Shown: positions 18,079 to 25,925, counted from the stretch's first letter. The stretch is 64,000 nt of DNA from Flavobacterium limi (GCF_010645075.1 NZ_JAADZV010000001.1:62001-126000), one strand, 5' to 3'. Notes: a model not told the origin generated them from the letters alone. Program-made: numbers and translations.

Positions 18079-18690
18079 ATGAAATCGATTACAATTAAAG
18101 GATCAGAAAGAGAAAGCGTGGGCAAAGTGTCAACTAAAGCCTTACGTAATGCTGGAGCGGTTCCTTGCGTGTTATACGGAGGAAATCAGGCAGTACACTT
18201 CTCAGCAGAAGCTGCGGCTTTCAAAAACTTGGTTTACACTCCAAATGCGCACACAGTTGTGATTGAGCTTGGAAAAGGAAAATCATTTAATGCAATTTTG
18301 CAGGATATTCAGGTTCACCCTGTAACTGACAAAATTTTACACATTGACTTCTTTCAATTATTTGATGAGAAAGAAATCACAATGGAAGTTCCTGTAAAAA
18401 TCGTTGGTACATCTAAAGGTGTTCTTGCAGGAGGTGTTTTACGTTTGAACCAACGTAAATTAAAAGTTAAAGCTTTACCAGCAAATCTTCCTGATTTTGT
18501 TGAAGCTGATATTACTCCACTTGAAATGGGTAACAAATTATATGTTACTAAAGTTGGAAAACCAGAATACAAAATTATGCACCCGGACAACACGGTTGTA
18601 GCTCAGGTAAGAATTTCTCGTGCTGCTATGAAAGCTGCTCAGGAAGCTGCAAAAGCTGCAAAAGCTCCTGCAAAAGGAAAGAAAAAATAA
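18079..18690 (+). CDS. rplY: 50S ribosomal protein L25 (general stress protein Ctc)
   Basis: bL25 binds 5S rRNA. This is the long two-domain TL5/CTC form (203 residues): an N-terminal 5S-binding domain ([19 protein letters not shown]), the [18 protein letters not shown] linker, the C-terminal beta domain ([18 protein letters not shown]) and a basic Ala/Lys-rich tail ([10 protein letters not shown]). It follows prs closely, probably in the same transcript, and ends at a strong terminator. Confidence 0.96.
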   Translation: MKSITIKGSERESVGKVSTKALRNAGAVPCVLYGGNQAVHFSAEAAAFKNLVYTPNAHTVVIELGKGKSFNAILQDIQVHPVTDKILHIDFFQLFDEKEITMEVPVKIVGTSKGVLAGGVLRLNQRKLKVKALPANLPDFVEADITPLEMGNKLYVTKVGKPEYKIMHPDNTVVAQVRISRAAMKAAQEAAKAAKAPAKGKKK

Positions 18691-18708
18691 TTTTTTTTAC
18701 TCTATACA

Positions 18709-18742
18709 AAAAGCATCAATCGAAAGGTTGGTGCTTTTTTTT
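18709..18742 (+). terminator. Terminator after rplY
   Basis: A stem GCATCAATC/GGTTGGTGC with loop GAAA is followed by eight T residues, 20 bases past the rplY stop. Confidence 0.85.
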
Positions 18743-18760
18743 GCTTTCAACCTTTTTTGT

Positions 18761-18783
18761 CAGGCTGAGCGAAGTCGAAGCCC
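18761..18783. repeat. Fragment resembling a dispersed intergenic repeat
   Basis: The segment containing AGGCTGAGCGAAGTCGAAG is richer in G+C than its surroundings and matches a motif I remember as recurring between genes in flavobacterial genomes. Only one copy lies in this window, so it cannot be shown to be a repeat from here. Confidence 0.3.
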
Positions 18784-18789
18784 CTTAAA

Positions 18790-18830
18790 ACAATTATCTA
18801 ATTGGCACATTTCCAAATTATCTAATTTTT
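18790..18830. repeat. ATTATCTAATT repeat, left copy
   Basis: Contains AATTATCTAATT twice with CACATTTCC between. The same words recur at 19119-19160 on the other side of the small gene at 18855-19112. Confidence 0.5.
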
Positions 18831-18854
18831 TTTAGAAGCAGAAAACTTTCTTTT

Positions 18855-19112
18855 TCATATGACCAGACGTTCCTGCCATTCGCTAAATCTTTTCCCGGCT
18901 AAAGAAGCCGGAAAAAGGATATCGCTGCTGTCAGGGCTAGCAGGAGATTTAGTTTTTATAAGATTAAAACACGGAGTTCCCTGATATTTAAAGAAATCTT
19001 TTTCTTTGTTTAAAGACCTTGTAGAATTTTTAGGATTAAAAAAATCTGCGGAAACCCTTTTTATAGCCAACTTTGCATAAAACCTTCTCGGGCTCTTGGT
19101 TAAATAAGCCAT
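18855..19112 (-). CDS. Small hypothetical protein, doubtful
   Basis: An 85-residue basic frame (MAYLTKSPRRFYAKLAIKR at the start, a KSPASPDSSD segment near the middle of the second half) with no signal peptide, membrane helix or recognised motif. It stands alone between rplY and pth and is bracketed by AATTATCTAATT repeats. A shorter open frame exists on the plus strand over the same DNA, so coding cannot be decided by eye. The even base composition relative to the surrounding AT-rich spacer suggests it was coding or imported. It may be a relic. Confidence 0.3.
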   Translation of the reverse strand: MAYLTKSPRRFYAKLAIKRVSADFFNPKNSTRSLNKEKDFFKYQGTPCFNLIKTKSPASPDSSDILFPASLAGKRFSEWQERLVI

Positions 19113-19118
19113 GCAAAA

Positions 19119-19163
19119 ATCAATTATCTAATTTTCAAATTATCTAATTGACACATTTCCTAA
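19119..19163. repeat. ATTATCTAATT repeat, right copy
   Basis: Contains AATTATCTAATT twice and GACACATTTCC, matching the words of the left copy at 18790-18830 in rearranged order. Confidence 0.5.
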
Positions 19164-19191
19164 TTCCCTAATTAACCTTACTTTTGCAAAC

Positions 19192-19869
19192 ATGATAAAA
19201 TGGATAAACAACCTGTTTTCATCAACACAAAAAGAAGAGAACACAAAAGATTACATGAAACCGGAGGTTCATGAACATCAAAAAAACAATATAAAAAGCG
19301 TGAGTAAAAAATATTTAATCGTCGGATTAGGAAATATTGGTGCCGAATACGTAAACACAAGACATAACATTGGATTTAAAGTTTTGGACTTTTTAGCCAG
19401 AAAGGAAAGCCTTTCGTTTGAAACTGTAAAATTAGGTGCGTTGGCAGAATATAAGTTTAAAGGAAGGACTTTTTTACTACTTAAGCCAAACACCTACATG
19501 AACCTGAGTGGGAAAGCTGTGAAATACTGGATGGATAAAGAAAATATTCCGCTGGAAAATATTCTCGTAATCACAGACGATTTAAATCTGTCTTTCGGTA
19601 CCATCCGAATAAAACCAAAAGGGAGCGACGGAGGTCATAACGGACTTAAAAATATCAATCTGGTTCTGAACACGCAGCAATATACCCGTTTCAGGTTTGG
19701 TATCAGTGATCAGTTCAAAAAAGGGCAGCAAGTTGATTATGTTTTAGGAGACTGGGATGAAGAAGAAAAAGCAAAATTACCGGAAAGGTTAGAAGCCGCT
19801 TCAGAAATTATTAAATCTTTCGGAACTGCAGGATTAGAAAATACCATGACAACTTTTAACGGAAAGTAA
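19192..19869 (+). CDS. pth: Peptidyl-tRNA hydrolase
   Basis: Pth releases peptides from prematurely dropped peptidyl-tRNA. The core begins at about residue 42 (YLIVGLGNIGAEYVNTRHNIGF, with the catalytic histidine in TRHNIGF); LLLKPNTYMNLSG, ITDDLNLSFG and KGSDGGHNGLK follow. The first 40 residues are a basic, poorly conserved-looking extension. A TACTTTTG promoter box at 19179-19186 ends only 5 bases before the ATG at 19192, so the message would be nearly leaderless; the next in-frame ATG, at 19255, is a plausible alternative start. Confidence 0.94.
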   Translation: MIKWINNLFSSTQKEENTKDYMKPEVHEHQKNNIKSVSKKYLIVGLGNIGAEYVNTRHNIGFKVLDFLARKESLSFETVKLGALAEYKFKGRTFLLLKPNTYMNLSGKAVKYWMDKENIPLENILVITDDLNLSFGTIRIKPKGSDGGHNGLKNINLVLNTQQYTRFRFGISDQFKKGQQVDYVLGDWDEEEKAKLPERLEAASEIIKSFGTAGLENTMTTFNGK

Positions 19870-19963
19870 AGATTTACAGTAATTTTAGTGTAAAAACAAC
19901 AATTATCAAATAACTAAATTCAATTATAACGAAATAGTATTTTCTATTCCAAAGTTAAATGTC

Positions 19964-19971
19964 TAAATTTG
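19964..19971 (+). promoter_or_regulatory. Promoter -7 box of sodA
   Basis: TAAATTTG matches TAnnTTTG 33 bases before the start codon; the -33 region lacks a clear TTG. Confidence 0.45.
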
Positions 19972-20004
19972 GATAAATTATTATAAATCATAAAATCATA
20001 TATC

Positions 20005-20616
20005 ATGGCTTTTGAATTACCACAATTACCTTATGCTTATGACGCATTAGAACCGCATATTGATGCGCGTACAATGGAAATCCACCATACAAAACATCAT
20101 AATGCGTATACAACAAACCTAAATGCTGCCATTGCAGGAACAGATTTAGAAGGAAAAACAATCGAAAATATCTTAATTAATTTAGATAAGTCAAACGCTG
20201 CAGTTCGTAACAATGGCGGAGGTTTCTATAACCACAATTTATTCTGGACTGTAATGTCTCCAAACGGTGGAGGATTGCCAACAGGTGATTTGTTAGCTGC
20301 AATCGAAGCTTCTTTTGGAACTTTCGAAGAATTTAAGGCAAAATTTGCTAAAGCAGGAGCAACACAATTTGGTTCAGGATGGGCTTGGTTGACAGTTCAA
20401 AAAGGTGGAAAATTAGAAGTTGTGGGTACTCCAAATCAGGATAATCCATTAATGCCAGAAGTTGCTGGTAACGGTGGAACCCCAATCTTAGGAATGGATG
20501 TTTGGGAGCATGCTTACTACTTAAACTACCAAAACAGAAGACCGGATTATATTGAAGCTTTCTTCAGTGTAATTAACTGGACAGAAGTTGCTAGAAGATT
20601 TGCTTTAGAAAAATAA
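20005..20616 (+). CDS. sodA: Superoxide dismutase (Fe/Mn family)
   Basis: A 203-residue cytosolic enzyme converting superoxide to O2 and H2O2. Metal ligands are visible: His27 ([12 protein letters not shown]), His77 ([11 protein letters not shown]), Asp165 and His169 ([18 protein letters not shown]). The GGGFYNH and GMDVWEHAY contexts favour the manganese type, but cambialistic use cannot be excluded. A TAAATTTG box (19964-19971) lies 33 bases upstream and a terminator follows. Monocistronic. Confidence 0.96.
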   Translation: MAFELPQLPYAYDALEPHIDARTMEIHHTKHHNAYTTNLNAAIAGTDLEGKTIENILINLDKSNAAVRNNGGGFYNHNLFWTVMSPNGGGLPTGDLLAAIEASFGTFEEFKAKFAKAGATQFGSGWAWLTVQKGGKLEVVGTPNQDNPLMPEVAGNGGTPILGMDVWEHAYYLNYQNRRPDYIEAFFSVINWTEVARRFALEK

Positions 20617-20632
20617 GATTCTTCTAAAATAT

Positions 20633-20671
20633 AAAAATCCGATTAGTTCTTATGAATTAATCGGATTTTTT
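20633..20671 (+). terminator. Terminator after sodA
   Basis: A 13-bp perfect stem (AAAAATCCGATTA with TAATCGGATTTTT) and 12-nt loop, followed by T residues, 16 bases past the sodA stop. Confidence 0.8.
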
Positions 20672-20778
20672 GTTTTATCATTTTGTGAATAAATTGCTAT
20701 GCCAAATAATTTTTTGATTGATTCAATAAAAAAATCTGACTTAGCTAAAAGTATCTTTACAATTTTATATTCTTACAA

Positions 20779-20851
20779 TAAAAAAGGCGGAATTTCTTCC
20801 GCCTTTTTTGCCCCAAATTTACCATATACTTAACCTACTTAATTTTATGGT
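20779..20851 (-). ncRNA. Putative small RNA, copy A of a tandem pair
   Basis: Read on the minus strand, a transcript of about 72 bases would start near 20851 with ACCATA, which pairs with TATGGT (20846-20851 with 20821-20826) around a loop holding GTAGGTTAAG. A single-stranded linker follows (TTTGGGGCAAAAAA), then a 7-bp G+C-rich stem with GAAA tetraloop (20786-20803) and a U run. Upstream on the same strand are TTTG and TACATTTA spaced by 20 bases. Copy B, 175 bases away, repeats every part. No open reading frame is present. The RNA reading is inference from promoter, fold and duplication. Confidence 0.6.
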
Positions 20852-20855
20852 GGGT

Positions 20856-20887
20856 TAAATGTACGATGCTGGATTATTTATTTCAAA
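20856..20887 (-). promoter_or_regulatory. Promoter of small RNA copy A
   Basis: On the minus strand TTTG (20884-20887) is followed after 20 bases by TACATTTA (20856-20863), a -7 box lacking only the final G. It ends 4 bases before the predicted start. The geometry is identical to copy B. Confidence 0.5.
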
Positions 20888-20894
20888 TATTTCT

Positions 20895-20917
20895 GATTAA
20901 ATGCAATAATATCCGAT
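20895..20917 (-). promoter_or_regulatory. Conserved 23-bp upstream box, copy A
   Basis: This segment matches 21070-21092 at 20 of 23 positions (words GATNAAATGCA and ATCCGAT). It sits just upstream of the -33 element in both copies, where an activator site would be. Confidence 0.4.
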
Positions 20918-20954
20918 TAACGGATTTGGTTTTTAGAAATTAAGTTTACTCCAA

Positions 20955-21026
20955 TAAAAAAGGTGAGATTTCTCCCACCTTTTTTGCCCCAAATCTACCA
21001 TAAACTTAACCTACTAATGTTATGGT
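20955..21026 (-). ncRNA. Putative small RNA, copy B of a tandem pair
   Basis: Same architecture as copy A: 5' hairpin ACCATAA/TTATGGT (21020-21026 with 20997-21003) with GTAGGTTAAG in the loop, linker TTTGGGGCAAAAAA, terminator stem 20962-20979 with GAAA loop, and a U run. The terminator stem differs from copy A at several positions, yet pairing is kept on the minus strand (including one G-U pair); on the plus strand the same position would be an A-C mismatch. That asymmetry points to a minus-strand RNA. It also terminates reads from purF, whose stop is at 21117. Confidence 0.65.
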
Positions 21027-21030
21027 TCTC

Positions 21031-21061
21031 CAAAGATATATTAGCATTGCATTTTTCCCAA
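21031..21061 (-). promoter_or_regulatory. Promoter of small RNA copy B
   Basis: On the minus strand TTG (21059-21061) is followed after 20 bases by TATCTTTG (21031-21038), an exact TAnnTTTG box, ending 4 bases before the predicted start of the RNA. Confidence 0.65.
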
Positions 21062-21069
21062 AAATATAG

Positions 21070-21092
21070 GATGAAATGCAAAAAAATCCGAT
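21070..21092 (-). promoter_or_regulatory. Conserved 23-bp upstream box, copy B
   Basis: Counterpart of 20895-20917. The word GATGAAATGCA occurs here and again at 21090-21100, overlapping the box end. Confidence 0.4.
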
Positions 21093-21116
21093 GAAATGCA
21101 TTTTTTAACTTTTTTT

Positions 21117-23015
21117 TTAGTATGCTCTTGCGTTTTTTCCTTCATAAAAGTTAATAAAAGCTCTGTTTACAACACGATTTCCACCTGGTGTTGGATAGTC
21201 TCCGGTGAAATACCAGTCGCCAAGATTTTTCGGACATGCAATATGTAAATCTTCTACTTTTTGGAAGATAATTTTTACTTCAGCATTGATTTCAGGTGAG
21301 CTTAGCATCTCAGCAATTCTGTCTGAAATTTCTTCAGGTGTAAATTGGTCATAAATTGCAGTTACGTAATTTACAACATCAGTATCTGCATAATTTTCCT
21401 GAGCTTTGCATTTTGCATATACCTCGTCAACGATATGATATAAATTTCTTTCTTTCAGTAAATCTAAAGCAGCTCTGAAAGCAACAAGACCTTCTAGTTT
21501 TGCCATATCAATTCCATAACAATCCGGGTAACGAATTTGAGGTGCCGAAGAAACAATAACGATACGTTTTGGTTTTAAACGATCCATCATTTTTATGATA
21601 CTCATTTTCAGTGTAGTACCACGAACAATACTATCGTCAATAATTACCAGATTATCTTCCGGCTTAATTACTCCGTATGTAACATCATAAACGTGAGCTA
21701 CTAAATCGTCACGGCTGCTGTCTTCTGTAATAAAGGTTCTGAGTTTAGCATCCTTAATAGCAACTTTCTCAGTACGGATTTTTACTGATAAAAGTTCCTG
21801 AAGTGTTTCAGCAGTCAACGTATTACGGTTTTCTAATATATAATTGTTCTTTCTCTGATTTAAGAAGTCCTGAGCGGCTTCGACTAAACCGTAAAAAGAG
21901 GTTTCTGCCGTGTTCGGGATATAAGAGAAAACGGTGTTATCTGTATCGCTGTCAATGGATTCAAGAACAGCAGGTAAAATTAATTTTCCTAAATTTTTAC
22001 GTTCCTGATAAATTTCAGCATCACTTCCTCTTGAGAAATAGATTCTTTCAAATGAACAGGCTTTTTTAACGGTTGGCTCCAGGATCTGATTCATGGTAAC
22101 CTTTCCGCTTTTCTTTATAATTAATGCATTTCCTGGTTCAATTTCTTTAACGCTTTCAAAAGGAACATTAAATACAGTCTGGATAACAGGTCTTTCTGAA
22201 GCTACAACAACAACTTCATCATCCTGATAGAAATATGCCGGACGAATACCTGCGGGGTCTCTAAAAACAAATGCATCTCCGTGGCCTAATAAACCTGCCA
22301 TAGCATAACCACCGTCTAAATTCTTTGCAGAACGGGTTAATATTTTGGCAAGATCTAAACGTTCTGCAATAACTGGCGAAGCTTCTCTTTTGGAGTATCC
22401 TTCTGCTTTACAATCCTGATACAGCTGCATTACTTCTTTATCTAAAAAGTGACCAATTTTTTCCATTACAGTAACGGTGTCTGCCATTTCTTTTGGATGT
22501 TGGCCAAGTTCTACCAAATTTTGAAAAAGTTCTTTAACATTCGTCATATTAAAGTTTCCTGCCAAAATCAGATTACGATGCATCCAGTTGCTCTGACGTA
22601 AAAATGGGTGAACGCTTTCGATGCTGTTTTTTCCGAAAGTTCCGTATCGAACGTGTCCTAAAAATAATTCTCCAACATAAGGAATACTGGTTTTTAGTTC
22701 TTTGATATTGTCGCCCAGATCAGGATTTGCTTTTAGTTCCTCACTGATACGCTCATTGATTTGCTTAAAAACATCCTGAATTGGCTGCGAATGGTTTGAA
22801 CGAACCCTGCTGATATATCTTTCGCCTGGTTCTACATCCAGTTTGATACTGGCAAAACCTGCACCATCCTGACCACGGTTATGCTGTTTTTCCATCATTA
22901 AATACATCTTCTGAATTCCGTAAAAAGCAGTTCCGTATTTTTCTTTGTAATATTCAAGCGGTTTAAGAAGTCTGACTAAGGCTATACCACATTCGTGTTT
23001 TAAAGCGTCGCTCAT
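21117..23015 (-). CDS. purF: Amidophosphoribosyltransferase
   Basis: PurF makes phosphoribosylamine from PRPP and glutamine, the first step of purine synthesis. The N-terminal Ntn glutaminase domain has its nucleophile at Cys9 (MSDALKHECGIALV), so eight residues must be removed to expose it, as with the propeptide of the Bacillus enzyme. The phosphoribosyltransferase half carries the PRPP motif VIIDDSIVRGTT near residues 455-465. At 632 residues it is longer than the usual ~500, with inserts typical of Bacteroidota forms. No terminator lies directly at its stop; the small-RNA copy B hairpin is the first. Confidence 0.93.
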   Translation of the reverse strand: MSDALKHECGIALVRLLKPLEYYKEKYGTAFYGIQKMYLMMEKQHNRGQDGAGFASIKLDVEPGERYISRVRSNHSQPIQDVFKQINERISEELKANPDLGDNIKELKTSIPYVGELFLGHVRYGTFGKNSIESVHPFLRQSNWMHRNLILAGNFNMTNVKELFQNLVELGQHPKEMADTVTVMEKIGHFLDKEVMQLYQDCKAEGYSKREASPVIAERLDLAKILTRSAKNLDGGYAMAGLLGHGDAFVFRDPAGIRPAYFYQDDEVVVVASERPVIQTVFNVPFESVKEIEPGNALIIKKSGKVTMNQILEPTVKKACSFERIYFSRGSDAEIYQERKNLGKLILPAVLESIDSDTDNTVFSYIPNTAETSFYGLVEAAQDFLNQRKNNYILENRNTLTAETLQELLSVKIRTEKVAIKDAKLRTFITEDSSRDDLVAHVYDVTYGVIKPEDNLVIIDDSIVRGTTLKMSIIKMMDRLKPKRIVIVSSAPQIRYPDCYGIDMAKLEGLVAFRAALDLLKERNLYHIVDEVYAKCKAQENYADTDVVNYVTAIYDQFTPEEISDRIAEMLSSPEINAEVKIIFQKVEDLHIACPKNLGDWYFTGDYPTPGGNRVVNRAFINFYEGKNARAY

Positions 23016-23061
23016 TGTGTTTTGTATTTGTGTTGTTGTAAGTTGTGTGTATTAACGTAAT

Positions 23062-23086
23062 AAAAAAGCCCCGTTTTATCGAGGCT
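23062..23086 (-). terminator. Terminator after the PfkB kinase gene
   Basis: Minus-strand stem AGCCTCG/CGGGGCT (one mismatch) followed by T residues, just past the stop at 23095. Confidence 0.7.
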
Positions 23087-23094
23087 CTTAGGCA

Positions 23095-24018
23095 TTATAT
23101 TTCTATGTCAAACTGAGTCAACGACTTAAATTGCTGTAATCGAATCGCTACTTCGGTTTTGCTTAATGTTTCCATCCTCTCAGTTCCAAATTTCTCTACG
23201 CAGAACGAAGCTAAATTTGAACCGTAAATAATTGCATTTTTCATGTTTCCAAATGAAATGTTTTCGCTTTGCGCAATAAATCCTGAAAATCCGCCTGCGA
23301 AAGTATCTCCCGCTCCTGTTGGATCAAAAACTTCTTCTAACGGTAAAGCCGGAGCAAAAAATACTTCTCTGTTGTGGAATAAAAGCGCGCCGTGTTCTCC
23401 TTTTTTGATCACCACGTATTTTGGCCCCATTTCCTGTATTTTCGCAGCTGCTTTTACTAAAGAATATTCACCGGAAAGCTGTCTTGCTTCTTCGTCATTG
23501 ATTGTGATAACATCTACACGTTTGATAACGTCCAGTAATTCAGGAAGAGCGCAGTCCATCCAGAAGTTCATGGTGTCTAAAACCACTAATTTTGGTTTTT
23601 TCTCCATTTGATCCAAAACACTGCTTTGTACTAACGGATGTAAGTTTCCTAACATTACCACATCAGCATCTTTAAAGTTTTGAGGAACTTTTGGCTGAAA
23701 ATCAGCTAAAACATTTAACTCAGTTACTAAAGTGTCTCTTGAATTCAGATCGTTGTGGTATAAACCGCTCCAGAAAAAGGTTTTTCCTCCTTTTACAATT
23801 TCGATACCTGAGATATCAATATTTTTTGAAGTCAGTAAATCTAAATGTTTTTGAGGAAAATCGTCGCCAACTACAGAAACTATGGCCGATTGCAGGTTAA
23901 AAAAGGATGCTGATAAACCAATGTATGTTGCAGCACCACCTAATATTTTATCTGTTTTTCCGAAAGGAGTTTCAATCGCGTCGAAAGCAACCGTTCCAAC
24001 AATCAATAATTTATTCAT
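23095..24018 (-). CDS. PfkB family sugar/nucleoside kinase
   Basis: A 307-residue ribokinase-fold enzyme. Seen: the N-terminal GGAATYIGLSASFF motif (the first PfkB signature region) and the C-terminal DPTGAGDTFAGGFSGF signature with the catalytic aspartate (near residues 230-245). It would phosphorylate a sugar or nucleoside with ATP; the substrate cannot be read. Its place upstream of purF on the same strand fits a purine or ribose salvage role, which is inference; a terminator separates the two. It has its own promoter at 24042-24072. Confidence 0.9.
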   Translation of the reverse strand: MNKLLIVGTVAFDAIETPFGKTDKILGGAATYIGLSASFFNLQSAIVSVVGDDFPQKHLDLLTSKNIDISGIEIVKGGKTFFWSGLYHNDLNSRDTLVTELNVLADFQPKVPQNFKDADVVMLGNLHPLVQSSVLDQMEKKPKLVVLDTMNFWMDCALPELLDVIKRVDVITINDEEARQLSGEYSLVKAAAKIQEMGPKYVVIKKGEHGALLFHNREVFFAPALPLEEVFDPTGAGDTFAGGFSGFIAQSENISFGNMKNAIIYGSNLASFCVEKFGTERMETLSKTEVAIRLQQFKSLTQFDIEI

Positions 24019-24041
24019 TTTATGAATTTCGAATTAAGGTG

Positions 24042-24072
24042 CAAAGATACTTCATAAGTTACAATATTGCAA
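24042..24072 (-). promoter_or_regulatory. Promoter of the PfkB kinase gene
   Basis: On the minus strand TTG (24070-24072) is followed after 20 bases by TATCTTTG (24042-24049), a full Bacteroidota promoter 24 bases before the start codon. Confidence 0.65.
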
Positions 24073-24249
24073 CGGTTTGCAATCTCAAAATTTTCATAAA
24101 AAAATGACAACGATTTCGAAGTAAAAATGTTGTAAATGAATTGATTAAAATTGTTTTTCCGGGAAGCTTATAATAGGTTTTCTGAATTTAATAAGCAACT
24201 AATATTTTGTAAATGTTTTTAGTTAGATTTGTTTATATATGAATTAACT

Positions 24250-24825
24250 ATGAAGAATGTTTTACTTTTATTGCTGTTTTACTTTTTGTTTTCCTGCGAA
24301 AAAAAAGAGCCTGCTTTTTCTGAAGAAATGATTGAAATGTTATCAGAACGAGGAGAGTTAAAAAATAATAGGGAAGCATTACCACCACCTCCAATATCAT
24401 TTTCAGATGTATATCTTTTGACAAATAATGATGAAGTTGTTGTACTAAATGAAAATGAATTGTTTTTCTTTTACAAAAAAGATTATTCTACAAAGTTTAA
24501 ATCTTTTAAAGAATTTTTAAATGCTGTTTTGAATAATGGGTTTGTTGTAGAAAAAAAAATGTTTAAACACCCAAATTATCCCAGACGATTTAAATTAAAT
24601 TCAAAAATCAAAAAAGAATATTCATCTTTAGGATTTAATGCTTTTTTAAAGAACTATTCTAAATCATCTCGCAGAAAAGGAGTTATGGAGCTTAATAAAT
24701 CAATTATAAAATCAGAAGAATATCTCACAATAACTTATTTGCTCTATAAAAATAGATATGACATAAGCACAGATTGTTATCTGGGGAAAGATTATATTAG
24801 AAAAAGAAAAGATGCTTTTAAATAA
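24250..24825 (+). CDS. Lipoprotein of unknown function
   Basis: The ATG at 24250 gives a lipoprotein signal peptide with lipobox LFSC (cysteine near residue 16); seven extra residues upstream are unlikely. The mature protein (about 175 residues) is rich in Lys, Phe and Tyr, with a polyproline spot (EALPPPPIS) and a helical C-terminal half. No domain is recognised. The DNA is more AT-rich than its neighbours. It converges with the anti-sigma gene, the two stops being one base apart, and no terminator separates them. Confidence 0.65.
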   Translation: MKNVLLLLLFYFLFSCEKKEPAFSEEMIEMLSERGELKNNREALPPPPISFSDVYLLTNNDEVVVLNENELFFFYKKDYSTKFKSFKEFLNAVLNNGFVVEKKMFKHPNYPRRFKLNSKIKKEYSSLGFNAFLKNYSKSSRRKGVMELNKSIIKSEEYLTITYLLYKNRYDISTDCYLGKDYIRKRKDAFK

Positions 24826-24826
24826 T

Positions 24827-25231
24827 TTACACCTGATACTTCTTATCAAAATAATTCTTCAAAATCCCAACCTGAACCAAAATCATAAAAGGAACAATCA
24901 AAATAGCATACAAAATGTTTTTAGAAAAATGAATTCCTGAAAATGCTGTTGAAATCTTATCAGAATATAATTTTCCAACTTCGTCAATTTTAAAACTGCT
25001 TTCTGAAACTGAAAAAAGAGAAATATAAAGCACTAAGCAGGCTAAAGCAATTCCAATGGAAATCCATACCGGTTTTGAAATCAATGGTTTGTATGCTTTG
25101 TATTTTTTCTCTTCCAAAGTTAGAACTTCCGCCATTATTTTAGAAGTAAAATCTATTGATGGTGACTGCAGTTTTTCTTCAGCCATCATTTTTTCAATAA
25201 GTTGTTCGATATCTTTATTATTCCCTCTCAT
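24827..25231 (-). CDS. Probable anti-sigma factor (membrane protein)
   Basis: A 134-residue protein with a cytosolic helical N-terminus (KDIEQLIEKMMAEEKLQSPSIDFTSKIMAEV), a transmembrane helix at about 53-70, an extracytoplasmic stretch and a second helix near 105-122. The N-terminal part could bind the sigma factor. It overlaps the end of the ECF sigma gene by 14 bases, the typical coupling of sigma and anti-sigma genes. It lacks a zinc-binding HxxxCxxC motif, so it is not a ZAS-type protein. The assignment rests mostly on context. Confidence 0.65.
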   Translation of the reverse strand: MRGNNKDIEQLIEKMMAEEKLQSPSIDFTSKIMAEVLTLEEKKYKAYKPLISKPVWISIGIALACLVLYISLFSVSESSFKIDEVGKLYSDKISTAFSGIHFSKNILYAILIVPFMILVQVGILKNYFDKKYQV

Positions 25232-25802
25232 AACATTGTATTGTTTCTGGCTCTAACTGCTGTCTCAAAATTACGGCTAATTTCTGTCGGCTTCTAAATA
25301 ATTTTACCTTAACATTATTAGCATTAATATTCATGATTTTTCCAATTTCTTCTAAACTCTGATCTTCAAAATAAAATAAGGTCAGCAGGAAATTTTCTTC
25401 ACCCGGTAACAAATTTAAACAATTTTGGATAGTCTGCTTTCGTTCCTTGTCTTCTAAAGCACTCAAAGCATTGTCCATAGTTTTAATCAGATGAGATGAA
25501 AAATCATCAATTGAAATATTGTTTTCTTCTTTTTCGTTTTTCTTTAAACGGTCTAAACACGTATTGTAAGCAATTTTATAAATCCAGGTCGAAAATTTTG
25601 AATCGCCTTTAAATTTGCTCAAAGAATTATATATTTTAATGAAAGTATCCTGCGCAACTTCTTCTGCTTCTTCTCTGTTTTTAACCATTTTCAGGCCCAG
25701 CGTAAAAATCATATCTTTATAACGATCGACGAGCACGGCAAAAGAATTGGTCTCGCCCTGCAGAATTTTATCGATATAATGTTGATCCGGAATTGCACTC
25801 AT
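25218..25802 (-). CDS. ECF RNA polymerase sigma factor
   Basis: A 194-residue sigma-70 family factor with only regions 2 and 4. Region 2 is at about 20-90 (FAVLVDRYKDMIFTLGLKMVKNREEAEEVAQDTFIKIY, then FSTWIYKIAYNTCLDRLK) and region 4 at about 125-185 (LTLFYFEDQSLEEIGKIMNINANNVKVKLFRSRQKL, the helix-turn-helix). Eight bases before its ATG is a CGTCC box preceded by GTAACC, the same pair found before the facing DUF6249 gene; this suggests the factor reads both promoters and its own message is nearly leaderless. RseP, which cleaves anti-sigma factors, is encoded elsewhere in this window. Confidence 0.93.
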   Translation of the reverse strand: MSAIPDQHYIDKILQGETNSFAVLVDRYKDMIFTLGLKMVKNREEAEEVAQDTFIKIYNSLSKFKGDSKFSTWIYKIAYNTCLDRLKKNEKEENNISIDDFSSHLIKTMDNALSALEDKERKQTIQNCLNLLPGEENFLLTLFYFEDQSLEEIGKIMNINANNVKVKLFRSRQKLAVILRQQLEPETIQCYERE

Positions 25803-25810
25803 ATTATATA

Positions 25811-25837
25811 GGACGACAGAGTATCAATTTAGGTTAC
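25811..25837 (-). promoter_or_regulatory. ECF-type promoter of the sigma operon
   Basis: On the minus strand GTAACC (25832-25837) and CGTCC (25811-25815) are separated by exactly 16 bases. The start codon follows 8 bases after the -10 box. Confidence 0.65.
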
Positions 25838-25925
25838 AGAAAATTCCAAATTTTTAAATTCCAAATTCCAATTCTTTAGAAACTTTCAAATATTGAATTC
25901 CAATCTAAAAAAATCCAAATCTCAA
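25838..25925. repeat. AT-rich low-complexity spacer with AAATTCCAA words
   Basis: The words AAATTCCAA, AATTCCAA and related forms recur at irregular spacing. No gene is seen in the 317-base gap between the sigma and DUF6249 genes apart from the two promoters. Confidence 0.4.

Noticed and set aside
20779..21026. Plus-strand RNA or simple bidirectional terminators for the two hairpin units
   Set aside because: On the plus strand copy B has an A-C mismatch and no promoter precedes the units, while on the minus strand promoters, G-U pairing and GAAA loops all fit.
23243..23611. 122-codon plus-strand frame opposite the PfkB kinase
   Set aside because: It is antisense to the conserved kinase signature region; no independent support.
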